In this document: positions 1 to 7,890 of the stretch, piece after piece
Position numbering within the stretch: the stretch's first letter is position 1
How the letters are laid out: each line of letters begins with the position of its first letter
Assembly: GCF_000611645.1 (NCBI RefSeq)
Contig: NW_014012678.1
Coordinates: 1 to 13,936, forward strand
Direction of reading: 5' to 3'
Origin: Monoraphidium neglectum
Taxonomy: Eukaryota; Chlorophyta; Chlorophyceae; Sphaeropleales; Selenastraceae
DNA: 13,936 bases
Made by a program: the position numbers and the translations under genes
The notes under the pieces: generated by a model
The model's input: the letters and a program-made list of their open reading frames with translations, nothing else
Database searches by the model: none
Told to the model about the DNA's origin: nothing

Positions 1-243
1 GGTGGGGGCTTCCGCCACGGCTGCGACTGCGGCGCTATGCTTGACGACCCTGTTGACGTCCATGCGCCAGGATTTGATGGGATGTTGCTGTTGGGGATCA
101 GCGTGCGTACGCGCGAGCTCGCCCGCGTGTTACAGGCCCTTGCCCCTTCACGACCCCGCATATTTCTAGTCAAGGTGTGCACAGAATGCACAAGCCGCTT
201 GGCACCCACCTAAACCTCCACGACCCCCACCCGGCCCCGCCAG
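1..243 (+). other. Intron sequence upstream of the first readable pyruvate kinase exon
   Basis: No pyruvate kinase exon is recognisable here. The stretch ends in a C-rich, purine-poor tract followed by cag, a good 3' splice site directly before the exon at 244. It is best read as the 3' part of an intron that begins at or before the window edge. About 200 N-terminal residues of the enzyme must therefore be encoded to the left of the window. Confidence 0.6.
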
Positions 244-2436
244 GACAAGGATGCGCTCGTGCAATTCGGCAGGGCCAACGCCATCGACTACGTTGCGCTC
301 AGCTTCACGCGCACGCCCGATGACGTCACCGAGGCGCGCGCGTACCTGGACAGCGTGGGGCTGGAGGGTGCCAAGATCATTGCCAAGATTGAGAACAAGG
401 TGATGTATGTGTGTGTGTGTGTGCGTTTGTGTGTGTCTTGATGTGTGTGCGTGTGGGGGGTGCATGTGCATGTTGCATGTACGTGAATGTGCGCGCGCGC
501 ACAAGCTTGGCGACGGGCTCACGTGCACATGTGCATGGGCGTGTGTGTATTCGAGTGTGCTGTGTGCGTATCTGTGTTTGTGCTCTTTTGTATTGAAGAG
601 CGGCGGGCCGTGTCTTGAGTTGATCGCTAGCCACAATGAGAACAAGGATGCACGGCCCAAAATCCAGAACACAGTGCAGTTTCCAAGGCATGCCCCCCCT
701 CCCTTTGCCCCCTCCAAGCAACGTCTTCCCAACTTTGGGCTCGCGTTAGCACCCCGAATGATGGTCTGGCCGGCGGCAAACGCGACACCAGCCCCTCCAA
801 CCCCTCTATGCCTGCCCCCCCTCACCCCCACAGGAGGGCCTGGTCAACTTCCTGGAGATCGCCAACGCCGCGGACGCCATCATCCTGTCGCGGGGGTCCA
901 TGGGCAACTGCCTCGACCCCGAGAAGATGTTCCTCGCGCAGAAGATGCTGCTCTCGGTGGGGGGTGGGATGGATGCGTGCTCGGGTAAAATTGCAGCCAA
1001 GTTTGTCAGTGCTGCGCTCCATCCAGGGGCACCGGTGGTTGTCGGTGGCTGCACAGTCTGTGGCGCAACAGATTTATAGAAGGTGCTGCGGTCGATGATG
1101 TCTGTTCTTGTGGTGGGGCAGCACACTACCTGTGTCGTGCAGGCCAGCACGCCGCAGTTTTCAACACTGCCGTCACCAGCGCACGCTGCTGCAGCGACGA
1201 CGTCTGAGATACCATTCCAATGGCCTGCCTCCAGGCATAGGCGGCTGTCAGGACCGCATGCCCCGGTCGTCTTCCAAGGGTGCCCGCTCAATCTACCCGC
1301 TTGCTCCCGCTCCCCAGGAGTGCAACTATGCTGGCCGGCCCGTGTTTGTGACGCGCGTGGTGGACACCATGACCGACGCCCCGCGCCCGACCAGGCGCGC
1401 CGCCCGGGCCGCACCGTCAGCTGCGGTCACATGCATGCGCGGCCGCGCCCTTCCGGCGCCGCCCTGCTCGCGCCCTACTCTGCCCCATCCATCGCCGGGG
1501 CCGACCGCAGCAACAGCGTGCAAAACCAGGCAGGATCAAACCGGCACCTCCCATGACATTATCAGCTACCCGGTCGGCTCTGCGTATCAACTTTGCGGCC
1601 ATGCAAGCACCTGGTCAAACGCTGGTCAAACGCGTCTGCCCCACCAATCTTGACCTACCCCCAGGGCTGAGGCCACTGACGTGGCCAACCTGGTGCTGGA
1701 CGGCGCCGACGGCATCGTCCTGGGCTCAGAGACGTTCAGGGGGAAGTTCCCGGTGAGAACTAACCCCTCGTGCCGGGACCGCTGCGATGCGTTGTAATAC
1801 AGGCATGGCAGAAACCAAACGCTTTCGTAGCGTTGGCGTGCCTCACCGCGCGTGCCTTTTCAACGCCTGGTCCCTACCTGACCGCCTGCCCGGCGCACCG
1901 CGCCGCGCCCCCATGCTGCCAGGTGGCGTCGGCTGAGACGGTGGTGGCCATCGCTCGGCAGGCGGAGCACTCTTATGACTCGTACAGGTGTGGTTAGATA
2001 CAAGGGCACCGAGTGGTCCCGGGCAAACTCATTTGCAAGTCGCATGCGGCAAATGATGCACATCGAACCCATCAATTGTAGAAGCTGCCTGCCGGGCCCG
2101 CATCACATACACCCTGCTGGCTGGAAGGGAACTGGTTGCCGCCAGTGCAAAGGCGCCGACCACTGAACCAAACCAGATTGCACGGGACAGCGCAGCCTCC
2201 TCACCCATTTTTGACCCGTCAAAACCCTGTAGCACCACGATGCGGCGGCCCGGTCCACAGTCCACTCTCCAACACCTGCCACTGCTCTCTCGGCGGCAAT
2301 GTTTGTTTGTGAATCAACCCAACCTAAGTTATTATTTTACATCCAAAACCACCCCCTGAACGAAGGTACTACCAGTACGTCACAGAGCGCATGGGCCTCA
2401 ACACCCTGGAGACAGTCATGCACGACAAGGTGCGGC

Positions 2437-2470
<34 letters not shown>

Positions 2471-3020
2471 ATGTGTGTGTGTTTGTGTGCGCACGTGCGC
2501 ATGCATGCACCCGTGTGTGTGTGTGTGTGTGTGTGCACATGTGGGTCATGCTGAGGCGCAAGGGCGAGGATCAGCTAGCTGCCTCTGGCTCTCAGGGTTG
2601 TGGAAGAATCTCCAAGCAACGACGCTTCCGCACAGGCCAGGGGCTCCGCTTTTCGCCCCACGCGCCGCTTGCCCAGCCATTCAAGCGGCGACAGCCGGCC
2701 GTCTCCACTTTCACCATCCGCGCCCTGCCTCCCCCAAGAAAACGTTCGTACGCCACGCCGTCCGCCCCGCCTCGCACACCTGATTTGTCGCTCACGCGCA
2801 GACCGAGGCCCTCGCGACTGCGGCGGTGCGCGCCGCGACCAAGCTGCGGGCGGCGCTCATTATCGTGTTCACTGTCACGGGCCGCACCGCGCGGCTGATC
2901 GCCAAGTACCGCCCTGGGCAGCCCATCCTCACGGTGGGTCGATGCCGCATGCCCGTTTCGCCTGCCCCTGGATGCTGCAGACCCACCAGCCCGCGTGTGG
3001 TGATTGTTGGCACGCGCGCG

Positions 3021-3059
<39 letters not shown>

Positions 3060-3663
3060 GGACGCACGCACGCACGCACGCACGCACGCGAGTGCGGGCA
3101 CACACTCGCAGCAAAGCCGAGGGGGCCAGGCGGGGAAGGGGGGCCGCGCTAGAAAGCAGGGATCCAAGCACGGGACTGGGGCCGCTCGATCCCAGCTTCT
3201 CCCGCCACACCTGCCCCCTCCACCACACATGGGCCTCCCGCGCCTCTGCGCTCACACGTCACCCTTGCCAGATGGTGATGCCGGCCGGCTGGACCCCAAA
3301 CAAGCCCCTGGCCTCTGCAGACGACTACCAGTCAGCCAGCCACCTAGCGGCGGCGGCTGCAACGGACGCGGCGGGCGGCGGCATCTCCGAGGCGGTGGCG
3401 GCGGCCGCGCGGCAGTGCCTGCACTACCGGGGCGTGCTGCCGGTGGCGGCGGGGGGCGGCGCGCGCGGCGCTCTCGCGGGCGACTCGGCGGCGCTGCACG
3501 AGGCCCTGCGAGTGGTGGGTGCCCAGCGCGGTCCCGGCGGCTTGTGCGCGTCTTTGCATTTGTTTGTTTTTAGAGTTCGAGGGTGTCCGGGCATACGCGA
3601 GCGTGTTTGTGTGTGCATGCGCCCACAGTTGTGTACGTGCGTTTGTAATTGTACGCGCGTGTA

Positions 3664-3709
<46 letters not shown>

Positions 3710-4426
3710 TGTGTGCGCGCACATGCAAGCCTGTCCTCACTCTCAGCACCGTCGCAAATGCTGACATCTCACACCTAGAAGCCCACGCACCCCTGACTGC
3801 TCCCCCCAATTGTGGCCCAAAAGCAACCCGCACCGCAACGCACTGACCGCACGCCCCGCCCCCAAAAGGCGCACGAGCGCGGCCTCACGCGGCCAGGGGA
3901 CCGGGTGGTGGTGTCCCAGTGCCCCCGCGTCCACCAGAAGCACGCGGACACCATGCAGGAGCGCGGCGTGGTCAAGGTGGGGGCTTCGACCGGGCCGCTG
4001 GTTGTGAGCCGTTCACATCGCCGTGCGCGCACGCATGCGGCAGGGGGAGGGATACATGGTTAGAGAACACGAGACGTTGTGTTGGCGCATGCATGCGTGT
4101 GTGTTTGGGGTGGGGGGTTGTGTGCGTGTGTGTGCGTTTGTGTGTGTGTGTGTGTATGTATGTGAGTACAATCACCATATGTCTGACGTCATGACTTGCC
4201 ACAATAGCAGGCAGCATCGCTCCACCCTCGCCACCTCCGCTCACCCCTGCACCCTGACCCCAACCCCCCTACCCTCCCGCCACGTGCCCCTCGTCTCCGC
4301 AAACCAATGCGCCAGATCCTGACCCTGGGCGCTGACGGCGTTGCGACGCGCGTCGCAAACGCAGTCCTTGACAAGGCCGGCCACGTGGTCGGGTCCGTCG
4401 AGGAGGACGAGACCGACCTGGTGTAG
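244..4426 (+). CDS. PYK: Pyruvate kinase, plant cytosolic type, 3' part of gene (10 exons)
   Basis: Converts phosphoenolpyruvate and ADP to pyruvate and ATP, the last step of glycolysis, probably in the cytosol. Exons: 244-399, 834-956, 1318-1394, 1665-1752, 1923-1987, 2366-2429, 2802-2933, 3272-3514, 3869-3976, 4316-4426 (stop TAG). All phases join, giving 388 residues. Family landmarks in order: AKIENKEGL (catalytic Lys and Glu Mg2+ ligand), [17 protein letters not shown] (active-site Thr kept), [56 protein letters not shown]. The TRVVDxMTD and LGxET wording fits the plant cytosolic subclass. Oddities: SRGSMG has Ser where most pyruvate kinases have the Mg2+-ligand Asp. Exon 8 is Ala/Gly-rich and diverged. 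The last exon adds about 25-30 acidic-ended residues beyond the usual end. The exon 3 donor is probably GC. The exon 8 donor could be after 3511 or 3514; 3514 gives ALRVAHERGL. The 5' end is missing. Family call is very firm; exon 8 limits are less so. Confidence 0.93.
405..455 (+). repeat. TG microsatellite in pyruvate kinase intron (400-833)
   Basis: Imperfect (TG)n starts about five bases after the splice donor at 400. GT-rich sequence with GCGCGC and CATGTGCATG patches continues to roughly 595. Apparent peptides here in both strands are repeat translations, not genes. Confidence 0.9.
1395..1664 (+). other. Probable GC-AG intron of the pyruvate kinase gene
   Basis: Exon 3 must supply ACC AG and exon 4 must supply G GCT GAG to keep the invariant PRPTRAEATDV motif. 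That places the intron between 1394 and 1665, with a GC donor (accag then gcgcgc) and an AG acceptor after a cctacccccag tract. A phase-compatible GT exists at 1416, but using it would insert seven residues (RAARAAP) into the motif. The GC reading is preferred but needs transcript support. Confidence 0.6.
2029..2056. repeat. Inverted repeat inside pyruvate kinase intron 1988-2365
   Basis: TCATTTGC (2029-2036) and GCAAATGA (2049-2056) form a perfect 8-bp stem with a 12-nt loop that itself contains GCATGC. It lies mid-intron; the role, if any, is unknown. Confidence 0.5.
2437..2535 (+). repeat. TG microsatellite in pyruvate kinase intron (2430-2801)
   Basis: Two long (TG)n blocks are separated by a palindromic GCGCACGTGCGCATGCATGC segment. 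The repeat begins about seven bases after the splice donor at 2430. The whole is alternating purine-pyrimidine over about 100 nt. Confidence 0.9.
3021..3090 (+). repeat. CA and GCAC microsatellite in pyruvate kinase intron (2934-3271)
   Basis: An uninterrupted (CA)n run (about 3023-3055) passes into a (GCAC)n run (about 3056-3089). It is the only one of the five dinucleotide repeats in this gene that has the CA orientation on the sense strand. Confidence 0.9.
3666..3703 (+). repeat. Pure TG microsatellite in pyruvate kinase intron (3515-3868)
   Basis: An uninterrupted (TG)n of about 38 nt, flanked on both sides (about 3600-3725) by degenerate GT-rich sequence, in the middle of the intron. 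Confidence 0.92.
4096..4166 (+). repeat. TG microsatellite in pyruvate kinase intron (3977-4315)
   Basis: Imperfect (TG)n interrupted by a G-rich patch (ggggtggggggttg) and ending in tatgtatgtg. It starts about 120 nt after the donor at 3977. Confidence 0.88.
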
Positions 4427-5143
4427 ATCACAGATAATCACAGATCACCCCCAAGATCTTCAGATCGCAGCAGCGTCCAGACCCCCACCTCAGGCAGCCA
4501 GACACAGGCGTGCGCTCTCGGATGGCCCCCCACTCCACCAAGACTGCCGTGCCGCCGCCTGATGCAGCCGTTCTTTTGATTCTAGTGAGTAGGCGCGACG
4601 CAGCCCGCCCTTGGATAGGGCAGGGGGCGTCAAGGGCCGCGGCACGGAGGGCAGGACGGACGGACCAGCGCCCCAGGTCAGCAGGCGCCGCCACCCTACG
4701 AAGCGTGCCGGAAACCGCGCCCTGGCGTTGCAGCCGCCGGTGAAATTTTGGACGTGAGGGCTCCCGTGCTGCGCGCCGTGGTTTCGATGGAGCCTGGAGC
4801 ATTCCCCCTGTGCTGAGGCCACTTGAGGGCCGGGCTGCTGCCAGCAAGGTTGAAGCCCTGTGGACGGGGGAGATGCCGCGTGCCAAAACGCTCAGACACA
4901 CTCGCGTTGGGTGCGGACTGGGCGTGTACCCATCGACGCCGATGTCGGCAGGTGGTGGAAAAATCACGATTCCAGTCGCCTGCACAACCCGGCTGGCGAG
5001 TCGCGATTGGGCGCCCAAAAACAGCACATGCATGGATTGCACCCTGATGCATACTTGAAGAGTGCCAATGTTTTCGAGCACTGCAAGATTTTGTGCGTGC
5101 AAGGCAACACAACCGCGGCTTGTGTCATGACGGCCTGCCCGTT

Positions 5144-5148
5144 TGTAA
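5144..5148 (+). terminator. Candidate TGTAA polyadenylation signal for pyruvate kinase
   Basis: TGTAA is the usual polyadenylation motif of green algae. This is the only + strand copy I found between the TAG stop at 4426 and the RPL27a start. It would imply a 3' UTR of about 720 nt. A chance match is quite possible for a 5-mer. Confidence 0.35.
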
Positions 5149-5330
5149 GCGGAGCCGCTTCTTACGTGTGTTGCAGACGCGCGGGGCGTGCATGTCTGGT
5201 GAAGCTGAATTGGTGGGGGCGCGTGCGATGCGGGCTGTTCAGTCAACTGGTCAAACCAGTATGCGGGTGGCTAAGCCCTCCAGTGGCAGCGCCCTTGACA
5301 GAGGCCTCCCAAACAAGCGTTTTCCATCTG

Positions 5331-5348
5331 GCTCGCCTCTAGGCGAGC
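5331..5348. repeat. Perfect 7-bp hairpin upstream of RPL27a
   Basis: GCTCGCC (5331-5337), loop TCTA, GGCGAGC (5342-5348). It lies about 140 nt before the start codon, next to a second hairpin. Confidence 0.6.
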
Positions 5349-5363
5349 AGTCACGAACCATTG

Positions 5364-5397
5364 ACCACCCGCAGCATGGGGCAGCACAGCGGGTGGT
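5364..5397. repeat. Perfect 9-bp inverted repeat upstream of RPL27a
   Basis: ACCACCCGC (5364-5372) and GCGGGTGGT (5389-5397) with a 16-nt loop. It lies 15 nt after the preceding hairpin and about 90 nt before the RPL27a ATG, so in the promoter or 5' leader. Confidence 0.6.
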
Positions 5398-5487
5398 GCG
5401 TTGGCGCGCACTTCCCCACGAGCGGCGCAAGGTCTATCCCTCTTTCCGCGGCAGCGGGTGTCTGGCGTTTCACAGCACGCAGCAACA

Positions 5488-7007
5488 ATGACCACTCGTG
5501 AGTCCCTCGCGCTGATAGGGCAAGCCGTCGTGCCTTGCTGCCAGCACCCCCACCCGCAGCAAGCAAGGGCGTCATAGCAAGGCTTTTATAGCAGTAAACG
5601 TAAAAGTATTCTGGAGACGCTTCTGAGGCGGGGTTCTGGTAGAGGAGGCCCAGCGAGTTGGCCGCCCCGCGTTCTGAGCTCTTGTCGGTCTGGCCGCTTT
5701 CGCAACGCAGGGCTCAGGAAGCACAGGAAGAAGAGGGGGCACGTGAGCGCGGGCCACGGTCGCGTGGGCAAGCACCGCAAGCACCCCAGCGGCCGCGGAA
5801 ATGCAGGTGGCCAGCATCACCACCGCATCCTGTTCGACAAGTACCACCCTGGATACTTCGGCAAGGTGAGCTGCATTCAGATCCTGGCCTGCGGCTGTCG
5901 CAGATTGCCACCCGACGCTCGCGCCGCTGCCGCCGCGCTCTGCTGCGTCGGTCGTGGCGCATCGCCGCGGCATCGAGCAGCGTGCATGCTTCGCTCATGC
6001 CTTGTGCAGGTCGGCATGAGGCACTTCCACTACAGCCGCAACAAGTACCACTGCCCCATCGTCAACCTGGACAAGCTCTGGTCCCTGGTTGGCGAGGAGG
6101 TGCGCGGCCTTGTGTTGATATCGCGTTCCAGCGAGTGCGGTTAGGCTTTATATCGGCCGGGACCCGGTTGTTCGGCAGCCGTGACTGGGACGGTGTTGCC
6201 GAGTGCGTTGGTCGCATGTGCGGCCGAGGGCACGGCTGGCATCCATGCGCCGCCCCCTGCCTGAAGTAGACGAGGCCAGCGCACTGCCGCGTGCACCAGC
6301 GTGCGTTTCGTCACCAGCCATGTGCCAGCAGACGCGTGCAGCCTCAATAGCACATGATGCCCATGTTGGGCGCTGCAGTTGGACGCTAGTGACGGCCATG
6401 AAGGACTGTCTGGATGCATCACCAAGCATCATTCCTGCAGAGCTGCGGCTGACCCTAGGTCACCTTGCAGAGTGGGAACAGCCATGAGCGGCAGCGCCGG
6501 TGGCAGCGGCTGGCAGCCCGGATGCCTTGTCAGCCGACCAATCACCCCTGCACCCTTGCGCAGGCGCGTGAGGCCGCGGCCAAGGACAAGTCCTCGGCCC
6601 CCGTGATCGACGTGACCAAGCACGGCCTGTTCAAGGTGCTGGGCAAGGGCCAGCTGCCCGCGCAGCCGGTGGTCGTCAAGGCCAAGTTCTTCTCCAAGCT
6701 GGTAGGTGCCCTCTGCTCCTGCAGCAGTAGTCCAGAAACCGACACTTTGGGAAAGGGGTAGACCTGGGCGGCACCCCGCTATTCAAATTCCCATCAGCAG
6801 CAGCCGGGCGCGCCGCGCTGCAACCTTTCTTGCAATCGCTGCATTGGTCTCGAGCACAGCGCATTGTCGCGCTCTGTCCCAACCCACCCTGCCATTGTAT
6901 GGGACCTGCATGCAGCGGCTCATTGCTTGCGCACCGCCCCTGGGCACCCCTCGCAGGCCGAGAAGAAGATCAAGGAGGCGGGCGGCGCTGTCGTGCTGAC
7001 GGCATGA
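5488..7007 (+). CDS. RPL27A: 60S ribosomal protein L27a (uL15), cytosolic, 5 exons
   Basis: A structural protein of the cytosolic large ribosomal subunit that binds 28S rRNA. Exons: 5488-5497, 5711-5865, 6010-6099, 6564-6701, 6957-7007 (stop TGA). They join in frame to 147 aa, the family length (plants about 146, human 148). The first exon carries only ATG ACC ACT C; joined to GG CTC AGG AAG it gives [20 protein letters not shown], the conserved N-terminus. Other landmarks are [60 protein letters not shown] and the end [14 protein letters not shown]. The N-terminal third is very Arg/Lys/His/Gly-rich, as expected for rRNA binding. The start has A at -3 (acaATGa). All four introns have GT..AG borders (213, 144, 464 and 255 nt). 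I saw no snoRNA in them. No frame break; confidence is very high. Confidence 0.97.
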
Positions 7008-7263
7008 GCCGGTGGTGGCTGGTTCACTCCTTGGTAACATCATTCTCGCTGTAGTGTTTCAAGCAAACAGGGTAGCGGGGCCAAAATCGGCAGCTGTGGT
7101 GGAGGATTTAAACAGGCGCACCGCCCGGCGAGCCCAGGCGGAGAGCTGCAAAGAAATTGGGCGAAATGTGAGCCAGGGGATGGCGCAGCAGGGTTGAGCA
7201 ACACGCAGGAGCCGTGCTTGCAGCAGGCCAGGATCGCGATAGTTGCACGGGACTCGAACTAGA

Positions 7264-7488
7264 ATGCAATGGGCCGGCGTACTGTCTCGGCCACAACGCA
7301 GGTGTGCATCGGCCCCCAAACGCATCGACGACTCCAAGGTAGTTGAGGTGTACTTCTATCAGACACCTTTCAGCATGCATTTTTACTTCATCAGGAAACA
7401 GCTCCAGGCACCTTATCGTACAAGCGTTGTGCTCATGTTCTTTATGTTCTTCCTTCTGTTCGAGCGCAGCGGCGCTGCACATGGGTGA
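7264..7488 (+). other. Weak candidate small coding exon with a hydrophobic segment
   Basis: An open frame of 74 codons from ATG at 7264 to TGA at 7486-7488. It contains a hydrophobic stretch, VVLMFFMFFLLF, near its end. The stop overlaps a strong donor-like GTGAGT at 7485. If that donor were joined to the acceptor-like site ending at 7727, the frame would continue for about 20 more codons and then stop. I recognise no family. Alternatives are RPL27a 3' UTR, or a 5' UTR exon of the downstream gene with intron 7485-7727. Treat it as unproven. Confidence 0.15.
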
Positions 7489-7852
7489 GTGACGACGTCG
7501 CTGCGTCGTCCCTGCCCATTAGGTCCCAAGACAGCCCCACCCACAAGGCAGCTTGCAATTTAAACGTATGGCTGGCACCCACTCCTGATAGCTTGCAACC
7601 CGGCCACCTCGTGTTCTCCCTGCCCTCGCACTTCTGGTTGCTGCGCTGAGCCGTACCTGACCTCGATCACGTCCCTCCCTTGCAAACACGCGACAGTGAT
7701 CTAATCGATACGATTTCTGCCTAGCAGGCCCCGCGAGGAAAACGCTCCCCCAACACAACACTCGTCCCTACTCTACGTGGGGCGCAGTCCCTAGCTAGAC
7801 GGCCTGTAGCGGCCTGAAAGGGGTCTCAAAAGCGCTAGTTATCACCGTTTAA

Positions 7853-7868
7853 GGCCCCGCACGGGGCC
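7853..7868. repeat. Hairpin just upstream of the Mpv17-family start codon
   Basis: GGCCCC (7853-7858) and GGGGCC (7863-7868) with a 4-nt loop, extendable by one G:C pair. It ends 22 nt before the ATG, so it would lie in the 5' leader. Function unknown. Confidence 0.55.
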
Positions 7869-7890
7869 AGACAGGGCCGTTGAGGCGGCC

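Larger units (their letters stand above)
4427..5487 (+). other. Pyruvate kinase 3' UTR and RPL27a upstream region, no gene seen
   Basis: About 1.06 kb between a TAG stop and the next ATG. Directly after the stop, ATCACAGAT is repeated twice (4428-4449), followed by AAGATCTT. A TGTAA motif is at 5144-5148 and two perfect hairpins are at 5331-5348 and 5364-5397. Long open frames exist on both strands, including 272 codons on the minus strand, but none resembles a known protein. The stretch most likely holds the pyruvate kinase 3' UTR followed by the RPL27a promoter and 5' UTR. I see no clear TATA box. Confidence 0.6.
7008..7890 (+). other. RPL27a 3' UTR and upstream region of the Mpv17-family gene
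   Basis: 883 nt between the TGA of RPL27a and the next certain ATG. No TGTAA is seen on the + strand. The middle (about 7340-7490) is noticeably richer in T and contains splice-like signals: a pyrimidine tract ending gcag at 7469, GTGAGT at 7485-7490, and ttctgcctagcag ending at 7727. A hairpin sits at 7853-7868. Possible contents are the RPL27a 3' UTR, a promoter, and a 5' UTR intron or small extra gene (see the entry at 7264). Confidence 0.5.

Noticed and set aside
166..831. Long minus-strand open frame (221 codons) over the first intron and exon
   Set aside because: It is antisense to a certain pyruvate kinase exon and a CA repeat; its His/Thr-rich part is just repeat translation.
3056..3090. 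GCAC tandem units considered as a CRISPR-like or satellite array
   Set aside because: Units are 4 nt with no spacers; it is a simple microsatellite continuing the CA run.
2600..3778. Plus-strand open frame of 392 codons
   Set aside because: It runs through two introns and two exons of pyruvate kinase in the wrong frame, including CA and TG repeats.
4428..5246. Minus-strand open frame of 272 codons in the intergenic region
   Set aside because: No recognisable domain or motif, and open frames this long are expected by chance at this GC content. An unknown gene is not excluded.
6340..6455. snoRNA-like C box (ATGATGC) and D box (CTGA) in an RPL27a intron
   Set aside because: The C box has a mismatch, there is no terminal stem, and spacing is loose; not enough to call a C/D snoRNA.
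7240..7262. tRNA T-loop-like sequence on the minus strand (GGGACTCGAAC)
   Set aside because: The arms next to the loop do not pair and no acceptor or anticodon stem could be found.
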